DNA of 64,000 bases, taken from Lentibacillus salicampi. Its GTDB lineage: Bacteria > Bacillota > Bacilli > Bacillales > Amphibacillaceae. The notes beneath the pieces are model-generated. The model was not told the origin of the DNA and ran no database searches. It saw only the letters and a list, made by a program, of their open reading frames with translations. Each line of letters starts with the position of its first letter. Positions within the stretch are counted from its first letter, which is position 1. The stretch covers positions 124,001-188,000 of the forward strand of contig NZ_SRHY01000004.1 in the NCBI RefSeq assembly GCF_004565465.1. The letters are read 5' to 3'. The translations under genes were made by a program, and so were the position numbers. This document shows, one piece after another, positions 8,885-17,596 of this stretch.

Positions 8885-9502
8885 ATGTACAGCGGACTTC
8901 TTTTTTATTGGTTCTCCTGGATCTTATGGGTTATTGTCACTTTTTTTATGAAGAAAAGTCGATATAGAGCAATACTGGCATGCTGGCTTTTACTATTGGT
9001 ACTATGTTCTGAGTTTCACATATCATTTGAACCCTACGAAATGACCCTGAGTTACCTAGTGATTTTGTCGGGAGCCCTTATGCTGCATGCCAGGATCCCC
9101 GGCATATTTTTTCATTTGTTTGTGTCATTCACGATCATGATTGGATATACCGCCGCCCTCATTTGGGAAAGCCACGTTCCGCTAAAACATTTTTTCTCAC
9201 CAACGTTGGCCATTTCATGTTTTCTTTTCGTGCTAATTGTCTTAATGACTTCAGGATTATGGCATAGACTCGCTTGTGGTCTGCTCGGAATGGCCGGTGG
9301 GGAAATGCTTTACAGTCTTATTATCGCCAATTATTCCATACTTGACGTTACCGGGGATAAACGTTTTTTGGATTTAGTTTCTGTAATTATTTTATCTTTA
9401 GTCTGTCACGATTCTGTTTTAAGGCTAACACAGACAATCGTAAAGAGGTTTCGCAAATCCATTGCAAAATCAAAACCGCTTTTCAGAAAGCAAGCCCAAT
9501 AA
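8885..9502 (+). CDS. yphA: Membrane protein YphA
   Basis: Integral membrane protein of unknown function found next to der in Bacillaceae. The 205 residues contain about six hydrophobic segments, starting with GLLFYWFSWILWVIVTFF, and a basic C-terminal tail rich in Lys and Arg, which suggests an inside C-terminus. AGGTGAGG precedes the ATG at 8885; an in-frame GTG at 8876 overlaps this site. Recognition rests on position (ypfD–yphA–der), length and topology rather than a catalytic motif. No function should be assumed. Confidence 0.75.
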   Translation: MYSGLLFYWFSWILWVIVTFFMKKSRYRAILACWLLLLVLCSEFHISFEPYEMTLSYLVILSGALMLHARIPGIFFHLFVSFTIMIGYTAALIWESHVPLKHFFSPTLAISCFLFVLIVLMTSGLWHRLACGLLGMAGGEMLYSLIIANYSILDVTGDKRFLDLVSVIILSLVCHDSVLRLTQTIVKRFRKSIAKSKPLFRKQAQ

Positions 9503-9560
9503 TGATTGTGGTTAAGTTGTTCTTTTGCTAAAATGAATAAAGTGCGTGTTAAAAAGGTTG

Positions 9561-9627
9561 GTCAAAAGTCCGGTAAAAATGTCGTATCGAATTTTATTGT
9601 TCTTTTGATCATCCTTTTCGAACACAT
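9561..9627 (+). repeat. Short intergenic repeat, family F, copy 1
   Basis: Segment reading GTCAAAAGTCCGGTAAAAAT, then GTCGTATCGA, ending with ATCCTTTTCGAACACAT. A related block with the same beginning and end lies at 13645-13735, and its end recurs inverted near 27884-27905. Confidence 0.55.
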
Positions 9628-9669
9628 ATTTAACGAAAATGAGAGAGAGACGGAAAGGATGTTCCTTTC

Positions 9670-10980
9670 ATGAGAAAATCTGTTGCAGCAATAGTAGGAA
9701 GACCAAATGTAGGAAAATCAACCATTTTCAATCGGCTTGTCGGAGAGCGCATTTCAATTGTTGAAGACACACCCGGTGTTACACGTGATCGGGTTTATGC
9801 AGAAGCGGATTGGCTTTCAACTGTCTTCAATGTCATTGATACAGGAGGCATTGAAATGAGCGATGAACCATTGCTTGTGCAAATGCGTCAGCAGGCCGAA
9901 ATAGCCATCGCTGAATCGGATGTAATTATCTTTTTACTGAATGGCCGGGAAGGCATGACCGCTGCCGATGAAGAGGTGGCAAAAATTTTATATAAATCCA
10001 ATAAACCGGTTGTTGTGGCAGTGAATAAAATCGATAATCCGGAAATGCGCGAAAAAATTTATGAATATTATGCATTAGGTTTTGGAGAACCCTATCCAAT
10101 ATCGGGGGCTCATGGTCTTGGGCTTGGTGATTTATTGGATGCGGTTGTCGGATATTTCCCGGAAATACAAGGTCAAGCGTCCGATGAGGATACGGTTTAC
10201 TTCAGTTTGATTGGAAGACCCAACGTCGGAAAGTCATCACTTGTTAATGCGCTGTTACATGAAGAACGCGTGATTGTAAGTGAACAGGGCGGAACAACCA
10301 GAGACGCGGTTGATACACATCTACATAAAGATGGACAGGACTTTGTGATTATCGACACGGCCGGTATGCGTAAACGCGGTAAAGTTTATGAAGCAACTGA
10401 GAAATATAGCGTGCTGCGTGCATTAAAAGCAATCGAACGATCAGATGTTGTATTAGTTTTAATTGACGCTGAAACAGGTATAAGGGAACAGGATAAAAAA
10501 ATTGCCGGTTATGCACATGAAGCAGGGCGGAGCATCATTATTACAGTTAACAAATGGGACACGGTGGAGACGGACGAAAACACAATGAAAGAATTTGAAC
10601 AAAAAGTCCGGGCACATTTTCAGTATTTGGACTATGCTCCAATTGTTTTCCTGTCGGCTAAAACAAAGAAACGTTTACATACACTGATTCCTGCCATTAA
10701 AACTGCCAGTGAAAATCACGCAAAACGTGTGCAGACAAACACATTGAATGATGTGATCATGGATGCGCTGGCAATGAATCCAACACCGACAGTTAAAGGG
10801 AAACGGCTGAAGGTCTTGTATACAACTCAGGTTGCTGTCAAACCTCCAAGCTTTGTTGTATTTGTTAACGAACCTGAATTAATGCATTTTTCGTATAGAC
10901 GTTTTTTGGAAAACCGGATCAGAGATGCTTTTGGATTCGTGGGGACGCCCATTAAGATATTTGCTCGAAAACGGCAATAA
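9670..10980 (+). CDS. der: Ribosome biogenesis GTPase Der (EngA)
   Basis: Essential GTPase for 50S subunit assembly. Two tandem G domains are complete: first P-loop GRPNVGKS at residues 10-17 with DTGG and NKID, second GRPNVGKS near 182 with [11 protein letters not shown] and NKWD. A C-terminal KH-like domain (about 350-436) ends in the basic IKIFARKRQ. The 436 residues equal the B. subtilis length. A GGAAAGGATG site lies upstream of the ATG. gpsA starts 12 bases after the stop, so the two are probably cotranscribed. Confidence 0.97.
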   Translation: MRKSVAAIVGRPNVGKSTIFNRLVGERISIVEDTPGVTRDRVYAEADWLSTVFNVIDTGGIEMSDEPLLVQMRQQAEIAIAESDVIIFLLNGREGMTAADEEVAKILYKSNKPVVVAVNKIDNPEMREKIYEYYALGFGEPYPISGAHGLGLGDLLDAVVGYFPEIQGQASDEDTVYFSLIGRPNVGKSSLVNALLHEERVIVSEQGGTTRDAVDTHLHKDGQDFVIIDTAGMRKRGKVYEATEKYSVLRALKAIERSDVVLVLIDAETGIREQDKKIAGYAHEAGRSIIITVNKWDTVETDENTMKEFEQKVRAHFQYLDYAPIVFLSAKTKKRLHTLIPAIKTASENHAKRVQTNTLNDVIMDALAMNPTPTVKGKRLKVLYTTQVAVKPPSFVVFVNEPELMHFSYRRFLENRIRDAFGFVGTPIKIFARKRQ

Positions 10981-10992
10981 GGAGGAACAACA

Positions 10993-12030
10993 TTGACTAA
11001 AATAGCAGTATTAGGTGCTGGAAGCTGGGGGACTGCATTAAGTATTGTGCTGGCGGATAATGGACATGATGTCAGATTGTGGACACATCGCCAAGAGCAG
11101 GCGGATACCATTAACCAAAAACATAAAAATGAAAAATATCTTGATGCAACCATCCCTGAACAGGTCAAAGCATTTTATAGATTGGATAAAGCAATAGAAG
11201 ATGTTTCTGCCGTTCTTATCGTCGTACCTGCGAAAGCAATTCGTGATGTCAGTATGGAATTGGACAAGGTACTGAAAGACCCTGCAGTCATTATCCATGC
11301 AACGAAAGGAATTGAACCAGAGTCACTGAGGCGAGTCTCCCAATTGATTGGTGAAGAAATGACCGGTTATGACTATGAGGACGTTGTCGTGCTTTCGGGG
11401 CCAAGTCATGCGGAAGAGGTTGGCAAACGACAGCCAACAACGGTGACCGTTTCATCCATCAACAGTCAGAATGCCGCATTTGCACAGGACTTGTTCATTA
11501 ACGAATCATTTCGCGTGTACACAAGTAATGACATGGTTGGAATTGAATTGGGCGGTGCATTAAAAAATATTATTGCATTGGGGGCAGGTATCTCCGACGG
11601 TCTGGGATACGGTGACAATGCAAAGGCAGCTCTGATTACAAGAGGACTGGCTGAGATCACCAGGCTGGGGGCATCGCTTGGAGCAAGCCCTTTAACGTTT
11701 CTTGGATTGCCGGGTGTCGGTGATTTGATCGTCACATGTACAAGTCCTCACAGCCGAAATTGGCGAGCAGGCAACCTGTTGGGAAAAGGACAGAAACTGG
11801 ACGAGGTGCTCGAGCAAATGGGTATGGTTGTTGAAGGTGTCCGAACAACAAAAGCAGCTTATCAGTTCGCCAAGGAACAACAGATTGAGATGCCAATCAC
11901 GGAAGGATTATATCAGGTTCTTTTTAATGACGAAAAACCCAAAGATATTGTCGAACAATTAATGAACCGGAATAAACGTGACGAAATGGATGATATTGCT
12001 TCGTTCATACGTACAAGTTTACCGGAATAA
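10993..12030 (+). CDS. gpsA: Glycerol-3-phosphate dehydrogenase [NAD(P)+]
   Basis: Reduces dihydroxyacetone phosphate to sn-glycerol-3-phosphate for phospholipid and teichoic acid synthesis. The 345 residues begin with the NAD-binding GAGSWGTALSIVLADNGH and contain HATKGIE, LSGPSHAEEVG and the catalytic block GALKNIIALGAGISDGLGYG, followed by NAKAALITRGLAE. The start is a TTG placed six bases after GGAGGAA; no ATG is better placed. It follows der directly. A TATAAT at 12052 just after the stop probably serves the next gene. Confidence 0.96.
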   Translation: MTKIAVLGAGSWGTALSIVLADNGHDVRLWTHRQEQADTINQKHKNEKYLDATIPEQVKAFYRLDKAIEDVSAVLIVVPAKAIRDVSMELDKVLKDPAVIIHATKGIEPESLRRVSQLIGEEMTGYDYEDVVVLSGPSHAEEVGKRQPTTVTVSSINSQNAAFAQDLFINESFRVYTSNDMVGIELGGALKNIIALGAGISDGLGYGDNAKAALITRGLAEITRLGASLGASPLTFLGLPGVGDLIVTCTSPHSRNWRAGNLLGKGQKLDEVLEQMGMVVEGVRTTKAAYQFAKEQQIEMPITEGLYQVLFNDEKPKDIVEQLMNRNKRDEMDDIASFIRTSLPE

Positions 12031-12051
12031 CACTTAATCGCCCGCTTTGCA

Positions 12052-12057
12052 TATAAT
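12052..12057 (+). promoter_or_regulatory. Possible -10 element for spoVIF
   Basis: TATAAT between gpsA and spoVIF. No matching -35 for a known sigma factor was recognised, so this is only suggestive. Confidence 0.25.
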
Positions 12058-12089
12058 ATGTTGAACTAAATATGCAAGGAGGCGAGCAT

Positions 12090-12350
12090 GTGAGTAACTC
12101 TCAAGACAATATTTTTGATCAGGTTCAGCAGAATTCTGATATCAGCCCAAATGAAATCTATAAAGTTGCAAATTCTGTAAAAAATGCCGATTTTTCGGAT
12201 GAAAAAACGGTTAGATCGCTCGTGCAGCGATTGTCAAAATTAGCAAACAAACCGATTCCCAAAGCAAAAGAAGACAAAATTGTAGAATCCATAACTAAAA
12301 ATAATATGCCAGTGGATATACAGACGCTAAATAAAATGTTTAAAAAATAA
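12090..12350 (+). CDS. spoVIF: Stage VI sporulation protein F
   Basis: Small protein of the SpoVIF family (B. subtilis YjcC), needed for assembly of a subset of spore coat proteins through control linked to GerE. The 86 residues contain the family core YKVANSVKNADFSDEKTVRSL, split here as NSVKNADFSDEKTV, and SKLANKPIPKAKEDKIVESI. I start at the GTG at 12090 because AAGGAGG lies just upstream; the in-frame ATG at 12072 precedes that site. In B. subtilis the gene is not next to gpsA, so its location here is a local difference. Followed by a terminator hairpin 100 bases on. Confidence 0.85.
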   Translation: MSNSQDNIFDQVQQNSDISPNEIYKVANSVKNADFSDEKTVRSLVQRLSKLANKPIPKAKEDKIVESITKNNMPVDIQTLNKMFKK

Positions 12351-12450
12351 CTATAACTGGGCAAGTGAGGATACAATGGTTCGTATGCTCGCATAAAATA
12401 AATCGCACAAGCATTCATGGATAGAGTTGCTGTGGGTATTATTTAGTCAT

Positions 12451-12488
12451 ACCAGGATGAAGCAAGCCCCCTTCATCCTGGATTTTTT
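12451..12488 (+). terminator. Terminator between spoVIF and yphE
   Basis: CCAGGATGAA (from 12452) pairs with TTCATCCTGG around a GCAAGCCCCC loop, followed by ATTTTTTG. Confidence 0.9.
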
Positions 12489-12566
12489 GTTGCTTAAGAT
12501 ATATATGTTGGTGACTCAAGAGATCTCCCTGTTGATAGGTTTGTTCTGTCTCTGCATCATTTCGTA

Positions 12567-12575
12567 TGTTATAAT
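12567..12575 (+). promoter_or_regulatory. Extended -10 promoter for yphE-yphF
   Basis: TGTTATAAT, a perfect TG-n-TATAAT, 34 bases upstream of the yphE ATG. The -35 region is weak. Confidence 0.5.
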
Positions 12576-12608
12576 ACGCTGTGGAAGTTTTAAATAGAGG
12601 TGAATGAC

Positions 12609-12806
12609 ATGTCCGAAAGTATGCTGAATATGTGGATTTCATTCGTTGGGATGGGCTTGTTGCTTCTGGCGATGGGGCTTATATTGCTCAGCAGGTATAA
12701 ATTAAAAGGTGTGTTGTCAGGGATTATAACATTGCTGGCATACCTGTCACTATTATCTGGTGCTATTATTATTTTATATATCGTTTTTAGCGGACCGACC
12801 GCATAG
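12609..12806 (+). CDS. yphE: Small membrane protein YphE (DUF2768)
   Basis: A 65-residue protein of unknown function with two hydrophobic segments (WISFVGMGLLLLAMGLILL and a second at about 40-60). It matches the position and size of B. subtilis YphE, between gpsA and yphF. The ATG at 12609 is preceded by AGAGGTG with eight bases spacing; an in-frame GTG at 12600 lies in the ribosome binding site. The next gene begins 13 bases after the stop, so both are likely one transcript. Confidence 0.7.
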   Translation: MSESMLNMWISFVGMGLLLLAMGLILLSRYKLKGVLSGIITLLAYLSLLSGAIIILYIVFSGPTA

Positions 12807-12819
12807 GAGGTTCAGGGTG

Positions 12820-13551
12820 ATGAACAATACATATATCCGGTTTCTTTGGCCATTGCTGATAATAATTCTGCTGTCTGGCTGTCTCTATCCGGAAAGTGAA
12901 TTACCAAAAAACAAGGAGCCGAACGAATCTCAACTTGAAGAGATGCAATCGGCTGTCGATCAATATCGTGAACAGACACAGGGTTTAGTACCGATTAAAA
13001 CAAAACCCAGTGATACACCTATTTTCCAAAAATATTTAGTTGATTTCCAGTCGTTGAAAGAACGGAACATTATGACTGAAATCCCAGGGACTGCTTATGA
13101 GAATGGTGGCGTTTATCAATACACCATTTTAACACCTGAAGATGACCCACGCGTAAAGCTGATTGATCTCCGCATTTCAGATGCCGTCAGAGAAGTGGCT
13201 GTAAAACTCAACGTCTACCGCAACGAACATATTTATCCGCCATTTGGCGAGGAAATTGCTGACGGTGTTTTTCAGGTGGATCATGAAAAACTGGGACTTG
13301 AATCCCAGCCGTATGTGGTCAGTCCTTATTCACAGGAAAACCTGCCAATCGTGATGGACACTAAAGGGGATCTTTATGTTGACTATCGAATTGATTTAGC
13401 CAGTGCACTAGATGAATATGAACATGATTATAAAGAGGGCGATGATATTCGCTATCTCCTGGCAGAAAACACGCCATTCGTACCCGCCTATTCGCTCCCA
13501 TATACGGTACAGGACGGTGAACCTGTTTTCCAATTACCGTCTGGTAAATAG
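12820..13551 (+). CDS. yphF: Putative lipoprotein YphF
   Basis: Predicted membrane-anchored lipoprotein of unknown function, 243 residues. The N-terminus has a signal II peptide with lipobox LLSGC, the Cys at about residue 22, followed by a polar region (YPESELPKNKEP). No enzymatic motif is visible. ATAGGAGG precedes the ATG at 12820; a GTG at 12817 is an alternative. It keeps the B. subtilis order yphE-yphF-spoIVA and ends with its own terminator. Confidence 0.78.
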   Translation: MNNTYIRFLWPLLIIILLSGCLYPESELPKNKEPNESQLEEMQSAVDQYREQTQGLVPIKTKPSDTPIFQKYLVDFQSLKERNIMTEIPGTAYENGGVYQYTILTPEDDPRVKLIDLRISDAVREVAVKLNVYRNEHIYPPFGEEIADGVFQVDHEKLGLESQPYVVSPYSQENLPIVMDTKGDLYVDYRIDLASALDEYEHDYKEGDDIRYLLAENTPFVPAYSLPYTVQDGEPVFQLPSGK

Positions 13552-13590
13552 ACAAGAAGTACAGCGACATTAAAATAAATCATCATAATC

Positions 13591-13628
13591 AATCCCTTGC
13601 GACATATATTGTGTTGCAAGGGATTTAT
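13591..13628 (+). terminator. Terminator after yphF
   Basis: AATCCCTTGC (13591-13600) pairs with GCAAGGGATT (13616-13625). The same ten-base stem is used after asnS (45911). The T-run is short. Confidence 0.8.
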
Positions 13629-13644
13629 TGCTTTTCAGATGTTG

Positions 13645-13735
13645 TTCAAGAAGTGCGGTGAAAATGTCATATCGACAGAATTGTCGTCGCGAGCTTAGCC
13701 TGCAGGTCCTTTTTCACACTCCTTTTTGAACATCC
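13645..13735 (+). repeat. Short intergenic repeat, family F, copy 2
   Basis: Contains GCGGTGAAAATGTCATATCGA and ends CCTTTTTGAACATCC, matching the two ends of the block at 9561-9627. The middle (TTGTCGTCGCGAGCTTAGCC) has no counterpart there. It lies in the 324-base gap between yphF and spoIVA, in which no gene is seen. Confidence 0.5.
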
Positions 13736-13875
13736 ATTTTAAAACCCTTTGAATCTTTTTTGCCTCTTTTAGGAATAATTAAGTCATAATTTGATAGGAC
13801 AACATCATAGACTTGTAATGTCAATAATTCGCAGGTTGCTTTTGATTTTTGAAAAGGAGATCGGGAGGGGATCGT

Positions 13876-15354
13876 TTGGAAAGAGTTGATATTTTCAATG
13901 ATATTTCGAAACGGACGAATGGAGATATTTATCTTGGAATTGTAGGTGCTGTCCGAACAGGTAAATCAACGTTTATTAAACATTTTATGGAACTGGGGAT
14001 CCTGCCGAATATTGGGGACGAGAGTGAGCGAGGCAGAGCGCAGGATGAACTGCCGCAAAGTGCCTCCGGTAGAACAATCATGACGACCGAGCCTAAATTC
14101 ATTCCCAATCAGGCTGTTTCAGTGCATGTTGACGAAGGACTCGATGTCAATGTCAGGCTCGTAGATTGTGTCGGATATGCTGTTGAAGGTGCCAAAGGAT
14201 TTGAGGATGAAAACGGCCCAAGAATGATTAACACACCCTGGTATGAAGATCCGATACCATTCCACGATGCAGCTGAAATCGGAACCAGAAAAGTAATCCA
14301 GGAACACTCTACAATTGGCGTTGTTGTAACGACTGATGGCACATTCGGGGAGATAGAACGTGGGGATTATCAGGAACCGGAGGAACAAATTGTAGAGGAA
14401 ATGAAGGAAGTTGGCAAACCGTTTATCATGGTGATCAATTCAGCACAACCGACCAGCCAGGAAACAGAACATCTGCGCCAGGAACTCACGGACAAATATG
14501 ACATCCCGGTGCTGGCAATGAATGTGGAAACCATGACGGAACATGATGTCTACAATGTCATGCGTGAATCTTTATACGAATTCCCGGTATTGGAGGTGAA
14601 TGTGAATTTACCAAGCTGGGTAATGGTTCTTAATGAAGATCATTGGCTGCAACGAAATTATCAGGATGCCATTCAGACGACTGTTAAGAATATCAGAAGA
14701 CTGCGCGATGTAGATGACATAGTAGGTGATTTCACTGACTATGACTATATCGATAAAGCAAATATCGCCGGGATGGAGATGGGGGATGGTATTGCTGAAA
14801 TCGATTTGCATGCCCCGGATTATTTGTATGATGAAGTGCTCAAAGAAATCGTCGGCGAAGAGATCCGCGGAAAAGACCATCTGCTTGAGCTGATGCAGGA
14901 TTTTGCACATGCCAAACGCGAGTATGATCAAGTAGCAGGGGCTCTGCAGATGGTGAAGCAGACTGGCTATGGCATTGCTGCACCAACTTTGGAAGATATG
15001 GAATTGGACGAACCGGAAATTATTCGTCAGGGGTCCCGGTTCGGTGTCAGACTAAAAGCCATTGCACCTTCCATTCACATGGTAAAAGTTGAAGTTGAAT
15101 CTGAGTTTGCGCCTATTATCGGGACAGAAAAACAGAGTGAGGAACTGGTCAGATACTTAATGCAGGATTTTGAAGAAGATCCACTATCCATATGGGAGTC
15201 GGACATTTTTGGCAGGTCGTTGAGCTCTATTGTAAGAGAAGGTATACAGGCAAAGATTTCACTGATGCCTGAAAATGCAAGATACAAATTAAAAGATACA
15301 CTGGAACGTATCATCAACGAAGGTTCCGGCGGGTTAATAGCCATTATTTTATAG
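13876..15354 (+). CDS. spoIVA: Stage IV sporulation protein A (coat morphogenetic ATPase)
   Basis: Polymerises on the forespore surface under ATP hydrolysis to form the basement layer of the spore coat. The 492 residues equal the B. subtilis length. Walker A is GAVRTGKST with the lysine at residue 30, and sequence such as ESERGRAQDELPQSA and the C-terminal NEGSGGLIAIIL agree with the family. The start is a TTG at 13876 after GGGAGGGG; the protein then begins LERVDIFNDI as expected. A candidate SigE -10 (CATAATTT, 13785) exists, but no good -35. The stop codon forms part of a terminator. Confidence 0.97.
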   Translation: MERVDIFNDISKRTNGDIYLGIVGAVRTGKSTFIKHFMELGILPNIGDESERGRAQDELPQSASGRTIMTTEPKFIPNQAVSVHVDEGLDVNVRLVDCVGYAVEGAKGFEDENGPRMINTPWYEDPIPFHDAAEIGTRKVIQEHSTIGVVVTTDGTFGEIERGDYQEPEEQIVEEMKEVGKPFIMVINSAQPTSQETEHLRQELTDKYDIPVLAMNVETMTEHDVYNVMRESLYEFPVLEVNVNLPSWVMVLNEDHWLQRNYQDAIQTTVKNIRRLRDVDDIVGDFTDYDYIDKANIAGMEMGDGIAEIDLHAPDYLYDEVLKEIVGEEIRGKDHLLELMQDFAHAKREYDQVAGALQMVKQTGYGIAAPTLEDMELDEPEIIRQGSRFGVRLKAIAPSIHMVKVEVESEFAPIIGTEKQSEELVRYLMQDFEEDPLSIWESDIFGRSLSSIVREGIQAKISLMPENARYKLKDTLERIINEGSGGLIAIIL

Positions 15355-15380
15355 CAGCTATACGTAGTTGCTATTTTTTT
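15352..15380 (+). terminator. Terminator after spoIVA
   Basis: TAGCAGCTA (15352-15360) pairs with TAGTTGCTA (15365-15373) around a TACG tetraloop with one G-T pair, followed by seven T. The spoIVA stop codon is the first triplet of the stem. Confidence 0.9.
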
Positions 15381-15392
15381 GTTTTGAATGAC

Positions 15393-15573
15393 ATAAGAAA
15401 AGCGCAGGGTGCCTTGTCCCTCCCGAAAAGCTTAAGCAAGAATTTGTAGTGGCGGGTTTTGTCCCGTAAAATGATTGATTAAGACCTCGAGGTAGTAGGC
15501 AAGTAGGCGCTGGACATGGCTATTGCTGACAAAGAGCTTCATATAGCCAAAAATTCTATACTCTCATATCTTT
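15393..15573 (-). repeat. Dispersed intergenic repeat, family A, copy 3 (inverted)
   Basis: About 180 bases, the reverse complement orientation of the copies at 2731 and 8640. It starts ATAAGAAAAGCGCAGGG and ends ATACTCTCATATCTTTT. In the central hairpin the GTGGC/GCCAC pairing of copy 2 is replaced by CGGG/CCCG around TTTTGT, so pairing is kept with different bases. Confidence 0.8.
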
Positions 15574-15658
15574 TGAGAAAAAAATTAAATTTTTTTCTGT
15601 GAGAGGCAGGAGTTCAGGAATTAATGTCGTATATCATAACTAAGGGATTTAACAGAAG

Positions 15659-15728
15659 ATTTCATTTTCGATTGGATTATGTAAACAGCGATACCAAAAA
15701 GGTGGAAAATTATAGTCGAAAATGAAAT
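15659..15728. repeat. 13-bp perfect inverted repeat upstream of hbs
   Basis: ATTTCATTTTCGA (15659-15671) and its exact reverse complement TCGAAAATGAAAT (15716-15728) enclose 44 bases that contain a small ACC-AAAAA-GGT hairpin. The next gene is hbs, 178 bases downstream. There is no T-run, so it is not an ordinary terminator. Confidence 0.7.
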
Positions 15729-15761
15729 TAAACCTGATAAATTAGGCATTTATTGTTGAAT

Positions 15762-15873
15762 TTTGTTCCAATCTCGGTTAATATAAGCCATGTCATCAAT
15801 GATTTTGGTGGTATTAAGTATAAAAAAAGACAAATCGGGAACAAATGATGATATATTTACAGTTTGTTCCAAT
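15762..15873 (+). promoter_or_regulatory. Three TTTGTTCC boxes upstream of hbs
   Basis: TTTGTTCCAAT occurs at 15762-15772 and 15863-15873 in direct orientation, with an inverted GGAACAAA at 15838-15845. The last two form an 8-bp inverted repeat 17 bases apart. The arrangement suggests a binding site for a regulator of hbs. The factor is unknown to me. Confidence 0.35.
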
Positions 15874-15906
15874 GTCATTGAGACACTCTGGGAGGAGGTG
15901 AATGTC

Positions 15907-16179
15907 ATGAATAAAACAGACTTGGTTAATGCTGTTGCAGAAAAAAGCGACCTTGCCAAAAAAGATGCTACAAAAGCTGTCGATGCCGTTTTTGAATCTG
16001 TCATGGATTCACTTAAAAATGGTGAAAAAGTACAACTGATTGGATTCGGGAACTTTGAAGTACGCGAACGTTCTGAGCGCAAAGGACGTAATCCGCAAAC
16101 CGGGGAAGAAATTAAAATTCCCGCAAGTAAGGTTCCTGCATTCAAACCAGGAAAAGCCCTTAAAGAAAGTGTTAAATAA
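15907..16179 (+). CDS. hbs: DNA-binding protein HU
   Basis: Histone-like dimer that bends and compacts chromosomal DNA, and spore DNA together with SASP. The 90 residues start [16 protein letters not shown] and contain the arm region [20 protein letters not shown] with the intercalating proline. GGGAGGAGGTG gives a strong ribosome binding site; the ATG at 15907 gives the exact family N-terminus. The 550 bases upstream hold a repeat, a 13-bp inverted repeat and the TTTGTTCC boxes. Followed by an intrinsic terminator. Confidence 0.98.
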   Translation: MNKTDLVNAVAEKSDLAKKDATKAVDAVFESVMDSLKNGEKVQLIGFGNFEVRERSERKGRNPQTGEEIKIPASKVPAFKPGKALKESVK

Positions 16180-16204
16180 TTTTTTCTTACATAGGGCCGG
16201 CTTA

Positions 16205-16235
16205 AAAAGGGCACGTGATTGCGTGCTCTTTTTTC
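16205..16235 (+). terminator. Terminator after hbs
   Basis: AAAAAGGGCACG pairs with CGTGCTCTTTTTT around TGATTG, the arms themselves supplying the T-run. Confidence 0.88.
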
Positions 16236-16323
16236 GCTTTAAGCAAGAAAAATATTCCCAATATCAATTATTTGGTACGATAGTTGATTGAACTATGGAT
16301 AACATTATGCAGGAGTGGTTGCT

Positions 16324-16536
16324 GTGGAACATAATGATTATTTTGTCATTAAGGCCTTAGAAGACGGTGTAAATGTTATCGGGTTAACAAGGGGTTCGGA
16401 CACCCGGTTCCATCATTCAGAAAAACTGGATGAAAATGAAGTGATGATTGCACAATTCACCGAACATACCTCTGCGGTAAAAGTCAGAGGAAAAGCTGTA
16501 ATACAGACCGATCATGGTGAAATCAGTAATAATTAG
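16324..16536 (+). CDS. mtrB: trp RNA-binding attenuation protein TRAP
   Basis: Forms an 11-subunit ring that, with bound tryptophan, wraps GAG/UAG repeats in trp leader RNAs and causes termination. The 70 residues contain the hallmark segments [35 protein letters not shown], the last with the RNA-contacting Lys and Arg. I choose the GTG at 16324, eight bases after AGGAG; an in-frame GTG at 16315 lies within that site. It follows hbs as in B. subtilis, but the folE/mtrA gene that normally precedes it is absent, and no trp biosynthesis gene is in the window. Confidence 0.95.
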   Translation: MEHNDYFVIKALEDGVNVIGLTRGSDTRFHHSEKLDENEVMIAQFTEHTSAVKVRGKAVIQTDHGEISNN

Positions 16537-16580
16537 AGTATAATGCGAACGCTTATTTCATACGCATGGCTTATTTATCC

Positions 16581-16720
16581 CGGCAGTTAACTGACCCTAA
16601 GCGGTTCGGGTCAGCACGATATTGATCACAAAGGCGGTGGCGCTGGGTGTAACGCTTTTAGCCTTTGTTCTTATGATCGGTGTCCAGAACCATCCCACTG
16701 AATGAAGTTTCGCTTTATAG
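16581..16720 (+). repeat. Intergenic repeat, family E, copy 1 (before hepS)
   Basis: Begins CGGCAGTTAACTGACC, identical in 16 bases to 19324-19339, and shares blocks resembling CACAAAGGCGGTGGCG and TTTTAGCCTTTGTTC with that copy, same orientation. It contains a CTGACCC/GGGTCAG hairpin (16591-16614). Its 3' end CCCACTGAATGAAGTTTCGC is the inverse of the block at 27905-27928. Confidence 0.6.
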
Positions 16721-16741
16721 TTATGGAACGCACACATAATA

Positions 16742-16750
16742 TGCTATAAT
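16742..16750 (+). promoter_or_regulatory. Extended -10 promoter for hepS-menG-hepT
   Basis: TGCTATAAT, a perfect TG-n-TATAAT. Transcription would start near 16757, so the ATG found exactly there is unlikely to be the hepS start codon. Confidence 0.6.
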
Positions 16751-16786
16751 ATCAATATGATTTTTGAAATGGATGGAAGGGTACAG

Positions 16787-17593
16787 GTGGTTGTTTTGCA
16801 GACACCCAGTGTGGAGGTAAATAAGCTTAAAGCATTAATAAACGAAAAAATGCATCATTCCTATATTGAACAGTATGTACAGACGCCTCATTTGAACGAA
16901 GATAAATTATATATGTTGGCTTTAATTTTAAACAACACGGGTTTACCGGAATACAAAAAAAATCAATACATCGTCACGGCTATGCTGGTACAGATGGCGC
17001 TCGACACGCATGATTTAGTATCGAACACGGATCGTGACGTGTTAACCGATAACGATGAAAAATCAAAACAATTAGCCGTTCTTGCCGGAGATTATTACAG
17101 CGGATTATATTATTTTCTTCTATCGGAAATAGAAGAAGTCAAAATGATTCAAGTTCTGGCAACTGCCATTACGGATATTAACGAGTACAAAATGCAATTA
17201 TATTATAAAGACATACATTCCCTTGAAACGTTTTTTCATGTCTTTAAAAAGATAGAGACACTCCTGATCACCCGTATTGCTGCATTTGCAGGAGAAACGG
17301 ACATTAGTGAGGTAGCAGCGGAATGGCTATTGGCGAAACGATTACTAAACACAAAAAATATCTCCGGCTATTCCAGACTTGATAGGTCTTTAGGACACTG
17401 GTCTGAACAAATCCCTGTCAGTTGCCGCGAGGAAGCCTTGCATGCCATTGACAAATTCATCCACGAAGAAACCTCACTGGTTGAAAAGGGGCTTGCTCAT
17501 TTTCCGGCATATCTTTCATCCATTAAAACCTGTATGCTGGATACGTTAAGGGCATCTGCGTCAAATAAAAGTTCAATGGCGGAGGAAGGGTAA
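16787..17593 (+). CDS. hepS: Heptaprenyl diphosphate synthase component I
   Basis: Small, non-catalytic but required subunit that sets chain length in synthesis of the C35 side chain of menaquinone-7. The 268 residues resemble HepS/GerCA, with DKLYMLALILNN, NQYIVTAMLVQMALDTHDLV, LAVLAGDYYSGLYYFLLSE as recognisable family segments. The start is uncertain. I prefer the GTG at 16787, after GGAAGGG, because the ATG at 16757 coincides with the expected transcription start. It heads a three-gene operon with menG (4 bases after the stop) and hepT. Confidence 0.85.
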   Translation: MVVLQTPSVEVNKLKALINEKMHHSYIEQYVQTPHLNEDKLYMLALILNNTGLPEYKKNQYIVTAMLVQMALDTHDLVSNTDRDVLTDNDEKSKQLAVLAGDYYSGLYYFLLSEIEEVKMIQVLATAITDINEYKMQLYYKDIHSLETFFHVFKKIETLLITRIAAFAGETDISEVAAEWLLAKRLLNTKNISGYSRLDRSLGHWSEQIPVSCREEALHAIDKFIHEETSLVEKGLAHFPAYLSSIKTCMLDTLRASASNKSSMAEEG

Positions 17594-17596
17594 CTT

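Noticed and set aside
13764..13792. SigE promoter for spoIVA from CATAATTT at 13785
   Set aside because: The -35 window (CTCTTTT) does not match the SigE consensus.
15750..16214. 154-codon open frame antisense to hbs
   Set aside because: Antisense shadow of a certain gene and of its regulatory region.
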